DNA of 64,000 nt from Thiobacillus thioparus DSM 505 (GTDB taxonomy: Bacteria; Pseudomonadota; Gammaproteobacteria; Burkholderiales; Thiobacillaceae), in the NCBI RefSeq assembly GCF_000373385.1, contig NZ_KB891327.1:133690-197689 (forward strand), written 5' to 3'. The notes beneath the pieces are model-generated. The model was not told where the DNA came from. It ran no database searches and saw only the letters and a list, made by a program, of their open reading frames with translations. Below, one piece after another: positions 28,355-37,764 of this stretch. The first letter of the stretch is position 1. The number at the start of each line of letters is the position of its first letter. The position numbers and the translations under genes were made by a program.

Positions 28355-30429
28355 GCGCGCAGGGCGTGATGGTAATGGGCCTGCCAGCGAACCGGCTGGC
28401 GGTACCGGCGCTGGTCATGCTGATTCTGGCGATGATGGTGTTGCCTTTGCCCACCTTCATGCTCGACGTGCTGTTCACGCTCAACATTGCGCTGGCGATG
28501 ATCGTGCTGCTGGTGAGCCTGAATGCACGGCGTCCCCTGGATTTCTCGGTCTTTCCCACGGTGCTGCTGCTGACTACGCTGCTGCGACTGTCGCTCAACG
28601 TGGCGTCCACCCGCATCATCCTGATGCAGGGCCACACCGGGCCAGAAGCGGCGGGCAAGGTGATCGAGTCGTTCGGCAATTTCCTGGTCGGCGGCAATAT
28701 TGCGGTTGGCTTCGTGGTGTTCATCATCCTTGTCATCATCAACTTCGTCGTCATCACCAAGGGTGCCGGTCGCATTGCCGAGGTGGCGGCACGCTTCACG
28801 TTGGACTCGATGCCGGGCAAGCAATTGGCAGTCGACGCCGATCTGAATGCTGGCTTCATCAACGAGACCGAGGCGCGTGCGCGCCGCAGCGATATTGGCC
28901 GCGAATCCGACTTCTATGGTGCAATGGATGGTGCGTCAAAATTCGTGCGCGGCGACGCCATCGCCGGCATGATCATCCTCGTGGTCAACCTGATCGGCGG
29001 CATTGCGGTGGGCATGTTGCAGCACAACCTGGGTATCTCCGAAGCGCTCGGCCGCTATGCGCTGCTGACCGTGGGCGACGGGCTGGTGACGCAGATCCCG
29101 GCGCTGGTCATTTCCACCGCGGCGGGCATCGTTGTGAGCCGCGCATCGAGCGAGCAGGATCTGTCGCGCGAGTTTTCCACCCAGATTTTCGGCCGTCCGC
29201 AGACCTTGTATGTGGCCGCAACCGTGTTGGGTGCGCTGGGGGTGATTCCTGGGACACCGCATCTGGCGTTCCTGACCATTGCCACGGTACTGGGGGGACT
29301 GGGGTTCTGGTTGATGCGCCGCCAGCGTACGGCCGCGTTCGACGTCGAACCGCTGGAACTGGCTGAGGCGGATACTGTGCCGGTCGACGTCACCTGGGAC
29401 GACATCCCGCCGGTCGACGTACTGGCGCTCGAAGTCGGCTACCGGCTGATCCCGCTGGTCGACCGCAATCAGGGGGGCGCGGCGCTGAGTAGGATCACCG
29501 AGGCGCGGCGCCGTTTCGCCACCGACATGGGGCTGGTGGTGCCGCTCATTCGCGTGCGCGACAATCTCGATCTCAAGCCTAACACCTATCGCATCACGCT
29601 GAAGGGCGTCGATGTGGCGCACGGCGAGATGTCCCCAGGCCAGGTGCTGGCAGTCGACATGGGTGACGTGCTCGGACGCATCGATGGTGTACCCGGATGG
29701 GATCCGTTGACCGGGCTGGCTGGGGTATGGCTAGATGCCAGCCGAGTCGAGGAGGCCGAATTGCGCGGTTTTGTCGTGCTGGAACCTGCCGAACTGATCG
29801 CGCGCCAGGTCGAGGCCGTATTCCGCCAGCATGCCGCAGAACTGCTGGGGCGCACCGAGGTGCAGCAGCTGCTTGATACGCTGGCACGCAGCCATCCGGG
29901 GCTGGTCGAGGACGTGACGCCGCGTCATCTGCCGCTGACCAGCGTGCAGGCCGTACTGCAGCAATTGATTGCGGAAAACGTCTCGATCCGCGATACCCGC
30001 ACTCTGTTCGAAACGCTGGCGGCACGCGCGCCAAAAAACCAGGCCATCGACGAACTGGTGGAAACCGTGCGTGCCGCGTTGGGACGCAGCATCGTCGACC
30101 GGCTGTTCGAAGGCAGCGACACGCTGCACGTGATCGGCCTGGCTGCAACGACTGAAACCCGCCTGTTGAACGAGATGGGCGACGAAGGCGAAGCGCTGTT
30201 GTCTCCTTCCACGCTGGATGCATTGAACGAGGCCGCAGAGCGCGCCCTGGCCGAACAGGAACGCGAAGGCTACCACCCCGTGCTGCTGACCTCGCCCGGC
30301 TTGCGTGCGATCCTTTCGCGTTTGCTGCGGCGCAACCTGCCGCGACTTGCGGTGATTGCCTATGCCGAGGTGCCTGCCGATAAAATGGTCCAGGTGAGCA
30401 CTGAACTGGCGATTGGAGCGCGTGAATGA
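28351..30429 (+). CDS. flhA: Flagellar export protein FlhA
   Basis: A 692-residue type III export gate protein. The N-terminal eight-helix region includes LRLSLNVASTRIIL and the conserved FHIPEP-type cytoplasmic loop with GRIAEVAARFTLDSMPGKQL and DADLNAGFINETEARARR. The C-terminal cytoplasmic domain starts near residue 330 and includes the chaperone-docking part. The GTG start overlaps flhB by four bases, and the stop overlaps flhF by four bases. Length is normal. Confidence 0.97.
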   Translation: MSAQGVMVMGLPANRLAVPALVMLILAMMVLPLPTFMLDVLFTLNIALAMIVLLVSLNARRPLDFSVFPTVLLLTTLLRLSLNVASTRIILMQGHTGPEAAGKVIESFGNFLVGGNIAVGFVVFIILVIINFVVITKGAGRIAEVAARFTLDSMPGKQLAVDADLNAGFINETEARARRSDIGRESDFYGAMDGASKFVRGDAIAGMIILVVNLIGGIAVGMLQHNLGISEALGRYALLTVGDGLVTQIPALVISTAAGIVVSRASSEQDLSREFSTQIFGRPQTLYVAATVLGALGVIPGTPHLAFLTIATVLGGLGFWLMRRQRTAAFDVEPLELAEADTVPVDVTWDDIPPVDVLALEVGYRLIPLVDRNQGGAALSRITEARRRFATDMGLVVPLIRVRDNLDLKPNTYRITLKGVDVAHGEMSPGQVLAVDMGDVLGRIDGVPGWDPLTGLAGVWLDASRVEEAELRGFVVLEPAELIARQVEAVFRQHAAELLGRTEVQQLLDTLARSHPGLVEDVTPRHLPLTSVQAVLQQLIAENVSIRDTRTLFETLAARAPKNQAIDELVETVRAALGRSIVDRLFEGSDTLHVIGLAATTETRLLNEMGDEGEALLSPSTLDALNEAAERALAEQEREGYHPVLLTSPGLRAILSRLLRRNLPRLAVIAYAEVPADKMVQVSTELAIGARE

Positions 30430-31595
30430 GCGTACAGGTATTTGTCGCAGCGAATGCACGCGAAGGTCTGGCGCGCGTGCGAAAGGAACTGGGCGACGAC
30501 GCCGTGGTGCTGTCCACCCGGCCGCACCCGCGGGGCGTCGAGTTGCTGGCCAGTGCTTACGGCGACCTGACGGTTCCTGCGGTCAGCGAGGGCCCCGACA
30601 CGGCCGGCAGTTCGCGCATTCTGGCTGAACTTTCACGGCTGCGCGGCCTGCTGCAAAACCAGTTGGCCGGTTTTGCCTGGGGGGCAGCACGACGGCGCGA
30701 TCCGCCGCGCGTGGCCGTGATGCAGACCTTGTTTGCGGCCGGGTTCGGCAGCTCGCTTGCCCGTACTCTGGCGGCGCGCCTGCCGCGCGGGCTCGATACC
30801 GAGGCCGCCCAGCGCTGGCTGCGCCAGGTCTTGATACGCAATTTACCGATGCAAGGGCGGGAAGCCGATCTGATGACGACGGGTGGGCGCTTTGCGCTGG
30901 TCGGCTCGACCGGGGCGGGCAAGACCACGACACTCGCCAAGCTTGCCGCACGCGGCGTCGATGCCCATGGGGTCGATCAGGTGGCATTGGTGGCGGCGGA
31001 CGCCTACCGTATCGGCGCAACGGCGCAATTGAAAGTGTATGCCGATCTGCTGGGCGTATCGCTGCATGTGTGCGAAGACCGGGACGGACTGGCGCAGCTA
31101 CTGCCGCAACTCGCCGGCAGGAAACTGGTGCTGATCGACACCGCAGGTTTTGCGCCTTCCGATCCGCGCACTCGCGAAGGGCAGGCACTTGGCGCATTGG
31201 GGATAAGCCGTCTTGCGGTGATCGCCGCGAACCAGCAGGGAGCAGCGATCGAACAGGCGATGCTGCGTTTTGGCGAGGCGGCGGCCGCCTGCATTCTGAC
31301 CAAGCTCGACGAAACACCGCAGCCGGGTGCGGCGCTGGACAGCGTGATCCGTCATCGCCTGCCGCTGGCCTATATCGCGGGCGGGCAGCGCGTGCCGGAA
31401 GATCTCCACGTACCCAATGCCACTTATCTTGTCGACCGCGCGCTGAAAGGTGGCCAGCTTGCCACGCCGTATGCGCTCGAAGCCGAGGACTGGCCCCTGT
31501 TTGCCGGGGTTGAGGCCGAACGCGCGGAACGGCACAGCCAAAATGGCCATCCCCAGCAAGGCATGAATACCTTGAAGGGCACACGTGCCGGCTGA
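30426..31595 (+). CDS. flhF: Flagellar SRP-type GTPase FlhF
   Basis: A 389-residue GTPase that places the flagellum at the pole. The N-terminal B domain (VQVFVAANAREGLARVRKEL) is followed by the NG domain. G1 is GSTGAGKTTTLAKLA at about residue 160, then ALVAADAYRIGATAQLKVYA, G3 in VLIDTAGF and G4 in ILTKLDE. The C-terminal tail after about residue 355 is hydrophilic. It overlaps flhA by four bases and the flhG-like gene by 11 bases. Confidence 0.96.
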   Translation: MSVQVFVAANAREGLARVRKELGDDAVVLSTRPHPRGVELLASAYGDLTVPAVSEGPDTAGSSRILAELSRLRGLLQNQLAGFAWGAARRRDPPRVAVMQTLFAAGFGSSLARTLAARLPRGLDTEAAQRWLRQVLIRNLPMQGREADLMTTGGRFALVGSTGAGKTTTLAKLAARGVDAHGVDQVALVAADAYRIGATAQLKVYADLLGVSLHVCEDRDGLAQLLPQLAGRKLVLIDTAGFAPSDPRTREGQALGALGISRLAVIAANQQGAAIEQAMLRFGEAAAACILTKLDETPQPGAALDSVIRHRLPLAYIAGGQRVPEDLHVPNATYLVDRALKGGQLATPYALEAEDWPLFAGVEAERAERHSQNGHPQQGMNTLKGTRAG

Positions 31596-32235
31596 CCAGG
31601 CTGCGGGATTGCGACGGCGCGCATGCCCTGCAGGGAAGGGCACGCGCCCACCGCTACGATATATCCATTGCATTTCAGATTCCCCGGAACCGGGCGTGCG
31701 TTTGGCGCGTGCGTTGCATCACATTGGCCGGACGCTACTCCTGATCGATACGCAGGGCCGACTGTTTGCCTCATCCTCCCCCCGCAGCCTGTTCGACTGG
31801 AAGCACCAACTTGAGCGCAGGCAGTTGCATACGCTGCCGCAAGCTTATTGCGAAGCTTGGTATGCGCCCGGTATGCGGGCGGATGAGCCTGCTCTGCCCG
31901 ACATGGTGGGCAGCTATGACGATGTGGTATTCGATTTGGAATGGGATTGTGCCGATCTTGCTTTGCCGCCGGACGTGGCGCATGCAGTCGTCATGGAGAT
32001 ACGCCGTACCGACGAATCGATACGGAAAGCCTATGCTGTACTCAAAACGCTAGCACGTTCGGGCGTGGCATTCCGGGTGGGCCTCCTGGGCGATCGGTTT
32101 GCCTGCGATCATGTCCAGGCCGCTGGTTGCCACTTTCTCGGGCAAGAGGTTGTGCATGCCATTTTCAACGTGGCAAACGAGAATGATGCATTTGCCGCGC
32201 TAGCCGTTAGAATGGCGGACGAGGAGCGAGCCTGA
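31585..32235 (+). CDS. Degenerate FlhG/FleN-like protein without P-loop
   Basis: A 216-residue protein in the flhG position between flhF and fliA. It starts ADQAAGLRRRA, the DQAxxLR motif by which FlhG activates the FlhF GTPase. The rest follows the MinD fold loosely (RLARALHHIGRTLLLIDTQG; DDVVFDLEWD; TDESIRKAYAVLKTLAR). The deviant Walker A (KGGVGKT) expected after the N-terminal motif is absent: the corresponding stretch reads IHCISDSPEPGVRLA. It is also about 60-80 residues shorter than usual. It starts with GTG at 31585, overlapping flhF. The call rests on position and the N-terminal motif; ATP-driven dimerisation should be lost. Confidence 0.65.
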   Translation: MPADQAAGLRRRACPAGKGTRPPLRYIHCISDSPEPGVRLARALHHIGRTLLLIDTQGRLFASSSPRSLFDWKHQLERRQLHTLPQAYCEAWYAPGMRADEPALPDMVGSYDDVVFDLEWDCADLALPPDVAHAVVMEIRRTDESIRKAYAVLKTLARSGVAFRVGLLGDRFACDHVQAAGCHFLGQEVVHAIFNVANENDAFAALAVRMADEERA

Positions 32236-32271
32236 CGGCTTGGCAGATATAAAGACAGGGAAACCCTGAAC

Positions 32272-32982
32272 ATGGTAGGTAAACCATCGTCGCAAGACGA
32301 GCAGATCACCAAGTATGCGCCGCTGGTCAAGCGCATTGCATATCACATGATGGCGCGCCTGCCCGCCAGCGTCGAAGTCGACGACCTCATCCAGGTCGGC
32401 CTGATCGGCCTGATGGATGCGGTAGGGCGTTTCGACGGCACCCAAGGCGCGCAGTTCGAATCCTATGCCACCCAGCGCATCCGCGGCGCCATGCTCGACG
32501 AGTTGCGCGAGGCGGACTGGCTGCCGCGTCATGTGCGGCAGAAATCCCGGCAGATCGAAGCCGCCATCCACCGACTGGAGCAGCGCAACGGCAAGTCGCC
32601 GTCCGAACAGGAAATCTCCACCGAGCTGGGCATACCGATCGATCAGTATCAATCCATGCTGGGCGACGTGAAGTGTTCCCAACTGCTCTACTACGAAGAC
32701 TTCTCGGATGAGGATAGCGCCAGCTTTCTGGAGCGCTATCTGGTCGACGGCAGCAATGATCCGTTGGCCGTGCTGGAGGATGAAGGTTTCCGCGACAGCC
32801 TGATCGCCGCGATCCACCACCTGCCGGAACGCGAGCGCAGCATGATGGGTATGTACTACGAACAAGACATGAATCTGAAGGAAATCGGCGCGGTGCTCGG
32901 TGTGTCCGAGTCGCGCGTGTGCCAGCTGCATTCGCAGGCGGTCGCGCGTCTGCGTGCCCAACTCAAGATCTGGAAAGACTGA
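32272..32982 (+). CDS. fliA: Flagellar sigma factor FliA (sigma-28)
   Basis: A 236-residue sigma-70-family factor for late flagellar and chemotaxis genes. Region 2 reads KYAPLVKRIAYHMMARLPAS, VEVDDLIQVGLIGLMDAVGRF and YATQRIRGAMLDELREADWL. Region 3 follows, and region 4 has LPERERSMMGMYYEQDMNLK and a helix-turn-helix IGAVLGVSESRVCQLHSQAV. It is the last gene of flhBAFG-fliA, 36 bases after the FlhG-like gene. No fliA-dependent promoter was seen in the window. Confidence 0.97.
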   Translation: MVGKPSSQDEQITKYAPLVKRIAYHMMARLPASVEVDDLIQVGLIGLMDAVGRFDGTQGAQFESYATQRIRGAMLDELREADWLPRHVRQKSRQIEAAIHRLEQRNGKSPSEQEISTELGIPIDQYQSMLGDVKCSQLLYYEDFSDEDSASFLERYLVDGSNDPLAVLEDEGFRDSLIAAIHHLPERERSMMGMYYEQDMNLKEIGAVLGVSESRVCQLHSQAVARLRAQLKIWKD

Positions 32983-32997
32983 CTCCGGGGGACGGAA

Positions 32998-33013
32998 CGC
33001 GGATAAATCCGCG
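32998..33013. repeat. Perfect 16-bp palindrome between fliA and the malic enzyme gene
   Basis: Sequence CGCGGATAAATCCGCG: arms CGCGGAT and ATCCGCG around AA, followed by ATAATG. It could be an operator for the malic enzyme gene (start 33054) or a short hairpin after fliA. There is no T-run, so a terminator is unlikely. Confidence 0.5.
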
Positions 33014-33053
33014 ATAATGACGGCTTGTTTATCCAGCCAGCATTCTTTGCCTC

Positions 33054-34313
33054 ATGAGCCAAGCCCTCCTCACAAAAAACGCAGCCAAGAAAAAAGCCCT
33101 CGATTACCATCGCCTGCCCAAGCCCGGCAAGCTCTCCGTCGAATCGTCCAAACCCTGCTCCACCCAGGCGGACCTGTCGCTCGCCTATACGCCAGGGGTG
33201 GCCCAGCCGGTGCTGGAGATCGCAAAAAACCCCGCCAGAGCCTACGATTACACGAACAAGGGCAATCTGGTCGCGGTGATCACCGACGGCACCGCGATCC
33301 TCGGTCTGGGTAATCGCGGCCCGCTCGCCGCGAAGCCGGTGATGGAGGGCAAGGCTGTGCTGTTCAAGCAGTTCGCCGGAATCGACGTCTACGACATCGA
33401 AGTTAATGCCAAGACACCACAGGATTTCATCAAGGTGGTGGAAGCGATCGCCCCTACCTTCGGCGGAATCAACCTCGAAGATATCGCAGCGCCGCACTGT
33501 TTCGAAATCGAGGCGGCGCTGAAGAAGAAGCTCGACATCCCGGTATTCCACGACGACCAGCATGGCACCGCCACCATCATCTGCGCGGGCCTCATCAACG
33601 CCCTGCACGTGCAGGGCAAGACGCTGGAAACCGCGAGAATCGTGTGCCTCGGCGCCGGCGCGGCAGGCATCGCCTCGCTGAACCTGCTGGTCGCGATGGG
33701 CGCGCAGAAGCGCAACATCCTGCTGGTCGATTCCAAGGGCGTGGTGCACAAAGGGCGCACCGATCTCAACAGCTTCAAGAAAGCCTATGCACGTCAGACC
33801 AGGCTGCGTACGCTGGACGAGGCGATGGTCGGCGCCGATGTATTCGTCGGCGTGTCGGGCGCCAATCTGGTCAGTCCGGCGATGGTCAAAAGCATGGCCG
33901 ACAAGCCGGTGGTCTTCGCGCTGGCCAACCCCAACCCCGAGATCGCGCCGGAGAAAGCGAAGGCTGCACGCAGCGACCTCGTCATGGCGACCGGGCGCTC
34001 CGACTACCCCAATCAGGTCAACAACGTGCTGGGCTTCCCGTTCATCTTCCGCGGTGCGCTCGATGCGCGCGCCAAGGAAATCACCCAGGCCATGCTGATC
34101 GCTGCGGTGAACGCACTGGCCGAACTGGCGCGCGAACCGGTGCCGGCATCGGTGTTGAAAGCCTACAAGCTGAAGAAGCTCAAGTTCGGCCCGGATTACA
34201 TCCTGCCCAAGCCGTTCGACCCGCGCCTGGCCCAGCGTGTGCCGCAGGCCGTGGCGAAGGCCGCGTTGAAGAAGGTGCCCAAGGCGGCGGCGAAGAAGGC
34301 TAAGCGCCGTTAA
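33054..34313 (+). CDS. Malic enzyme, short form without phosphotransacetylase domain
   Basis: A 419-residue oxidative malate decarboxylase giving pyruvate, CO2 and NAD(P)H. Motifs are [18 protein letters not shown] (catalytic Tyr), [19 protein letters not shown] (catalytic Lys), [14 protein letters not shown] (metal), [15 protein letters not shown], and the dinucleotide fold [15 protein letters not shown]. Unlike MaeB of about 760 residues, it ends after the malic domain. The C-terminus is an unusual Lys/Ala-rich tail ([19 protein letters not shown]). It precedes the sdh-glt-suc cluster, feeding carbon from the TCA cycle; cofactor preference cannot be decided. Confidence 0.93.
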   Translation: MSQALLTKNAAKKKALDYHRLPKPGKLSVESSKPCSTQADLSLAYTPGVAQPVLEIAKNPARAYDYTNKGNLVAVITDGTAILGLGNRGPLAAKPVMEGKAVLFKQFAGIDVYDIEVNAKTPQDFIKVVEAIAPTFGGINLEDIAAPHCFEIEAALKKKLDIPVFHDDQHGTATIICAGLINALHVQGKTLETARIVCLGAGAAGIASLNLLVAMGAQKRNILLVDSKGVVHKGRTDLNSFKKAYARQTRLRTLDEAMVGADVFVGVSGANLVSPAMVKSMADKPVVFALANPNPEIAPEKAKAARSDLVMATGRSDYPNQVNNVLGFPFIFRGALDARAKEITQAMLIAAVNALAELAREPVPASVLKAYKLKKLKFGPDYILPKPFDPRLAQRVPQAVAKAALKKVPKAAAKKAKRR

Positions 34314-34334
34314 CCCGACCGACCACGCTGTGCC

Positions 34335-34715
34335 GTGAAGCCGATCGCGCGCCCCGTTTACCTGAATCTGCTGCGCATCCATCTGCCGCTCACCGGCTGG
34401 GTGTCGATCCTGCACCGGGTGTCGGGTGTGCTGCTGTTCGCGGCGCTGCCGTTCAGCGTGTGGGCATTGTCGGTATCGCTGTCGGGTGAGGCCGGCTTTC
34501 GTCAGATGGCCGATGCGGCTGCGCATCCGCTGGCGAAGCTCGTTGTGGTTGGGCTTGTCTGGGCGTTCGCCCATCATCTGTTCGGTGGCCTGCGGCACCT
34601 GGCACTGGATGTGCACCGGGGCACGGGCCTCAGGACCGCCCGCCAGAGCAGCCTCGTCGTCATCCTGGCGGCGGGCCTGGTGACGCTGGCCGCCGCATGG
34701 AGGCTGTTCGCGTGA
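34335..34715 (+). CDS. sdhC: Succinate dehydrogenase cytochrome b subunit
   Basis: A 126-residue, three-helix membrane anchor of complex II. The N-terminal RPVYLNLLRIHLPLTGWVSI and LHRVSGVLLF carry the conserved Ser/Arg of the quinone site. HHLFGGLRHLALD holds the heme-ligand His region. It starts with GTG at 34335. The stop region overlaps sdhD, the typical sdhCD coupling. Confidence 0.95.
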   Translation: MKPIARPVYLNLLRIHLPLTGWVSILHRVSGVLLFAALPFSVWALSVSLSGEAGFRQMADAAAHPLAKLVVVGLVWAFAHHLFGGLRHLALDVHRGTGLRTARQSSLVVILAAGLVTLAAAWRLFA

Positions 34716-35050
34716 AGTCATCCACTGGCGCACACACCGGTACCGGCACCTGGCTGGTGCAGCGCGCGACGGCCGTGGCGCTGGCTGTGGCCTTGCCCGG
34801 ATTGACCATCCATTTCCTGACCGCATTACCGGTCGATTTCGCCGGCTGGCAGACACTGTTCGTGCCGCTTTGGGTGCGTGTGCTGCTGCTGCTCACGATG
34901 ACGGCGCTGGCACTGCATGCCTGGGTAGGGATGCGCGATATTTTCATGGATTACATACAGCCTGTGGGCTTGCGGCTGGCCCTCTATCTGGCCGTGATCG
35001 TTACGCTGGCGGGGTGCGAAATCGTGATGCTTATGGCGTTATGGAAATGA
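34712..35050 (+). CDS. sdhD: Succinate dehydrogenase membrane anchor subunit
   Basis: A small three-helix anchor (112 residues from GTG 34712). It shows TGTWLVQRATAVALAVALPG, then HAWVGMRDIFMDYIQPVGL, which holds the heme-ligand His and the quinone-site Asp/Tyr pattern of SdhD. GTG 34712 overlaps the sdhC stop as GTGA and is preferred. An ATG at 34697, five codons earlier, is the alternative. It is followed by an inserted hydrolase gene rather than directly by sdhA. Confidence 0.93.
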   Translation: MKSSTGAHTGTGTWLVQRATAVALAVALPGLTIHFLTALPVDFAGWQTLFVPLWVRVLLLLTMTALALHAWVGMRDIFMDYIQPVGLRLALYLAVIVTLAGCEIVMLMALWK

Positions 35051-35102
35051 AGCGATCCGTCAGGAAGCGGTTTGTCGTGTGCATCAACTCAAGGAGGAAG
35101 CC

Positions 35103-35948
35103 ATGCTGCATCGTGTGCTGATCATGTTGTTCTGTCTCTGCATTGCGCCTGCCTCGGCCGACACCTTGAATACACCCTCGGGTCTCGTCACGCAAGCCAT
35201 GGTGTATGGCGAATCGAGCAAGCCGCTTGCCCTGGTGTTCATTCATGGCAAGGGTTCCGAACCGGATAAACCCGACTACAAGTCGCTGTACGCGAAACTG
35301 AATGAAGCGGGCTATCAGGTCATCGCGCCGCGTATGCCCTGGGCCGGAGAACACTGGGCCGGCACCCTGTCCCAGGCCATGGAGGTCATCGACGCCGCGG
35401 TGGACCTGGCGGCAAAATCGGGCCGCAAGGTGGTGGTGGGCGGACACAGCTACGGCGGTATGGCGGCCATTCTGTATCGTCCGGCCAATCCGCCCGCTGC
35501 CATGGCGGGGAGGTTCATGCTTGCCCCGGCCGGCATGATCGATCTGGCAAAGAAGAGTCAGGACGCCGTGGCACCGGCGATCGCCGAGGCAAAACAGATG
35601 CTTGCCGAGGGGCGTTCGCGGGAAACCACGCGCTTTTCCGTGACCAATGTGGGCAAGGGCAACCGCGTCTTCACCGACACCGTGATTGCCACGCCCGAGG
35701 CCATGCTTTCCTACCATGATGTTGCCGTGTTCCCCAGCACCCGCGCCGCGCTGGCGCAAATTCGCCAGCCGGTTTTCTGGGCGGTTGGCGAGGGCGATCC
35801 CATCCCCTATAACCGCCAGCCCCTGTATGGCCTCATTCCTGCCGATGCAATGAATGTCTACCGCGAACTGCCTGGCGGCCATGTGGACATGCTCGGACAG
35901 ACAGCCGAACCGCTGGTGGACTGGCTGGGCAAGCTGGGATTGCGATGA
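35103..35948 (+). CDS. Exported alpha/beta-hydrolase inserted in the sdh operon
   Basis: A 281-residue protein with a signal peptide ([19 protein letters not shown]) and an alpha/beta-hydrolase fold. It has [16 protein letters not shown] (oxyanion region), the nucleophile elbow [12 protein letters not shown] with Ser, and a late His in [10 protein letters not shown]; an acid candidate lies in [12 protein letters not shown]. The substrate is unknown. The ATG at 35103 is chosen for its strong ribosome binding site (AAGGAGG) and signal sequence. It sits between sdhD and sdhA, on the same strand and with small gaps, so it is probably co-transcribed. Confidence 0.85.
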   Translation: MLHRVLIMLFCLCIAPASADTLNTPSGLVTQAMVYGESSKPLALVFIHGKGSEPDKPDYKSLYAKLNEAGYQVIAPRMPWAGEHWAGTLSQAMEVIDAAVDLAAKSGRKVVVGGHSYGGMAAILYRPANPPAAMAGRFMLAPAGMIDLAKKSQDAVAPAIAEAKQMLAEGRSRETTRFSVTNVGKGNRVFTDTVIATPEAMLSYHDVAVFPSTRAALAQIRQPVFWAVGEGDPIPYNRQPLYGLIPADAMNVYRELPGGHVDMLGQTAEPLVDWLGKLGLR

Positions 35949-36009
35949 ACCAGCGAAACGGATGGCTATCGGATTGCGGATTGTGCGCAGCGCAGGCGGT
36001 GGGGCCGGC

Positions 36010-37764
36010 ATGAACACGCGCCGTTTCGATGCCCTCATCGTCGGCGGCGGCGGCGCCGGCCTGCGTGCAGCGCTGCAGCTGGCGCGCTCGGACTACAAGG
36101 TCGCGGTGGTGTCCAAGGTCTTCCCGACGCGCTCGCACACCGTGTCGGCGCAGGGTGGCATCACCGCCGCGCTCGCCAACGTCGACGACGACCGCTGGGA
36201 ATGGCATATGTACGACACGGTCAAGGGCGGTGACTGGCTCGGCGACCAGGATGCGATCGAGTTCATGTGCCGCGAAGCGGCCACGGCCGTCTACGAACTC
36301 GAGCACATGGGACTGCCGTTCTCGCGCCTCGACAACGGCAAGATCTATCAGCGTCCCTTCGGCGGCCAGTCGAAGAATTTCGGCGGCGATCAGGCCACGC
36401 GGACCTGTGCCGCCGCCGACCGTACCGGCCATGCGCTGCTGCATACGCTGTATCAGCAGAACATCGCTCACCGCACGCAGTTCTTCGACGAATACTTCGC
36501 GCTCGACCTGGTGCGCGACGCCGAGGGCTATTGCCTCGGCGTCACCGCGATGAGCATCGAGACGGGCGAGCCACTGCTGATCGAGGCACGCGCCACACTA
36601 CTTGCCACCGGCGGGGCAGGGCGGGTGTTCTGGAACAGCAGCAACGCCATGATCAACACCGGAGACGGCCTCGGCATGGTGCTGCGTGCCGGCCTGCCGC
36701 TGCAGGACATGGAATTCTGGCAGTTCCATCCCACCGGCATTGCCGGCGTCGGCTGTCTCATCACCGAAGGCGTGCGCGGCGAGGGCGGCTACCTGCTGAA
36801 CAAGAATGGCGAGCGCTTCATGGAGCGCTATGCGCCGCATGCGAAGGACCTCGCCGGGCGCGACGTGGTGGCGCGCGCGATCGCCATCGAAATCGCCGAG
36901 GGACGCGGCTGCGGGCCGCGTGGCGATTACGTCGACATCAAGCTCGACCACCTGGGTGAAAAAACCATTGCCGAGAAACTGCCCGGCATCCGCGACCTGG
37001 CGATCCGTTTCGCGGGCGTCGACCCGGTCGAGAAGCCCATACCCGTCGCACCGACTGCGCACTACATGATGGGTGGCATTCCCACCAACCTGTATGGCCA
37101 GGTCGTCGCGCCGGCGCGCTTCGGTCCGGAAGAACCGGTACCGGGCCTGTATGCCGTCGGCGAGTGTGCCTGTGTGTCGGTGCACGGCGCCAACCGCTTG
37201 GGTGGTAATTCGCTGCTCGATCTCATCGTGTTCGGCCGCGCCGCGGGTTTGCACATGCTGGAATACTTGCGCGACAATCCCTATCCACGTCCCTTGCCCG
37301 AGAATGCGGCCGAGGCCAGCCTGGCACGCTTGCAGCGCTGGGACCAAGCCGGCAGCGAGCGCGTGGCGGCGATCAGCGACGACTTGCGGCGCCTGATGCA
37401 GACCCATGCGGGCGTATTCCGGACGGATGCGGTGTTGCGCGACGGGCTGGGAAAACTGAATGAACTGGAAGGCCGTCTGGCGCATGCCGGTTTGCAGGAC
37501 ACCAGCCGGGTGTTCAACACTGCACGCATCGAGGCACTGGAGCTGGAGAACCTGATGGGCGTGGCGCGGGCGACGCTGGTATCGGCCATCAGCCGGACCG
37601 AGAGTCGGGGTGCGCATACGCGCGAGGACTTTCCTGTGCGCGACGACGAACACTGGCTGAAGCACACGCTGTATTCGCAAGAAGGGGATCAGGTGGACGC
37701 CAAGCCGGTGCGCCTGAAGCCCCTGACGGTCGAGTCGATACGGCCGAAGGAACGGGTGTATTGA
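36010..37764 (+). CDS. sdhA: Succinate dehydrogenase flavoprotein subunit
   Basis: A 584-residue subunit with covalent FAD that oxidises succinate. It shows the Rossmann motif [20 protein letters not shown], the FAD-linking His in [12 protein letters not shown], the substrate site [20 protein letters not shown], and [12 protein letters not shown] with [20 protein letters not shown]. The frame is open upstream inside the hydrolase gene, but the ATG at 36010 gives the normal N-terminus. The stop overlaps the sdhB ATG. Confidence 0.97.
   Translation: MNTRRFDALIVGGGGAGLRAALQLARSDYKVAVVSKVFPTRSHTVSAQGGITAALANVDDDRWEWHMYDTVKGGDWLGDQDAIEFMCREAATAVYELEHMGLPFSRLDNGKIYQRPFGGQSKNFGGDQATRTCAAADRTGHALLHTLYQQNIAHRTQFFDEYFALDLVRDAEGYCLGVTAMSIETGEPLLIEARATLLATGGAGRVFWNSSNAMINTGDGLGMVLRAGLPLQDMEFWQFHPTGIAGVGCLITEGVRGEGGYLLNKNGERFMERYAPHAKDLAGRDVVARAIAIEIAEGRGCGPRGDYVDIKLDHLGEKTIAEKLPGIRDLAIRFAGVDPVEKPIPVAPTAHYMMGGIPTNLYGQVVAPARFGPEEPVPGLYAVGECACVSVHGANRLGGNSLLDLIVFGRAAGLHMLEYLRDNPYPRPLPENAAEASLARLQRWDQAGSERVAAISDDLRRLMQTHAGVFRTDAVLRDGLGKLNELEGRLAHAGLQDTSRVFNTARIEALELENLMGVARATLVSAISRTESRGAHTREDFPVRDDEHWLKHTLYSQEGDQVDAKPVRLKPLTVESIRPKERVY

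Noticed and set aside
32856-34856. 666-codon minus-strand open frame
   Set aside because: Antisense shadow of the malic enzyme and sdhC genes, with Arg/His-rich translation and no motifs.
37761-37763. TTG as start of sdhB
   Set aside because: The next codon is an ATG overlapping the sdhA stop (TGATG), the usual coupled start.
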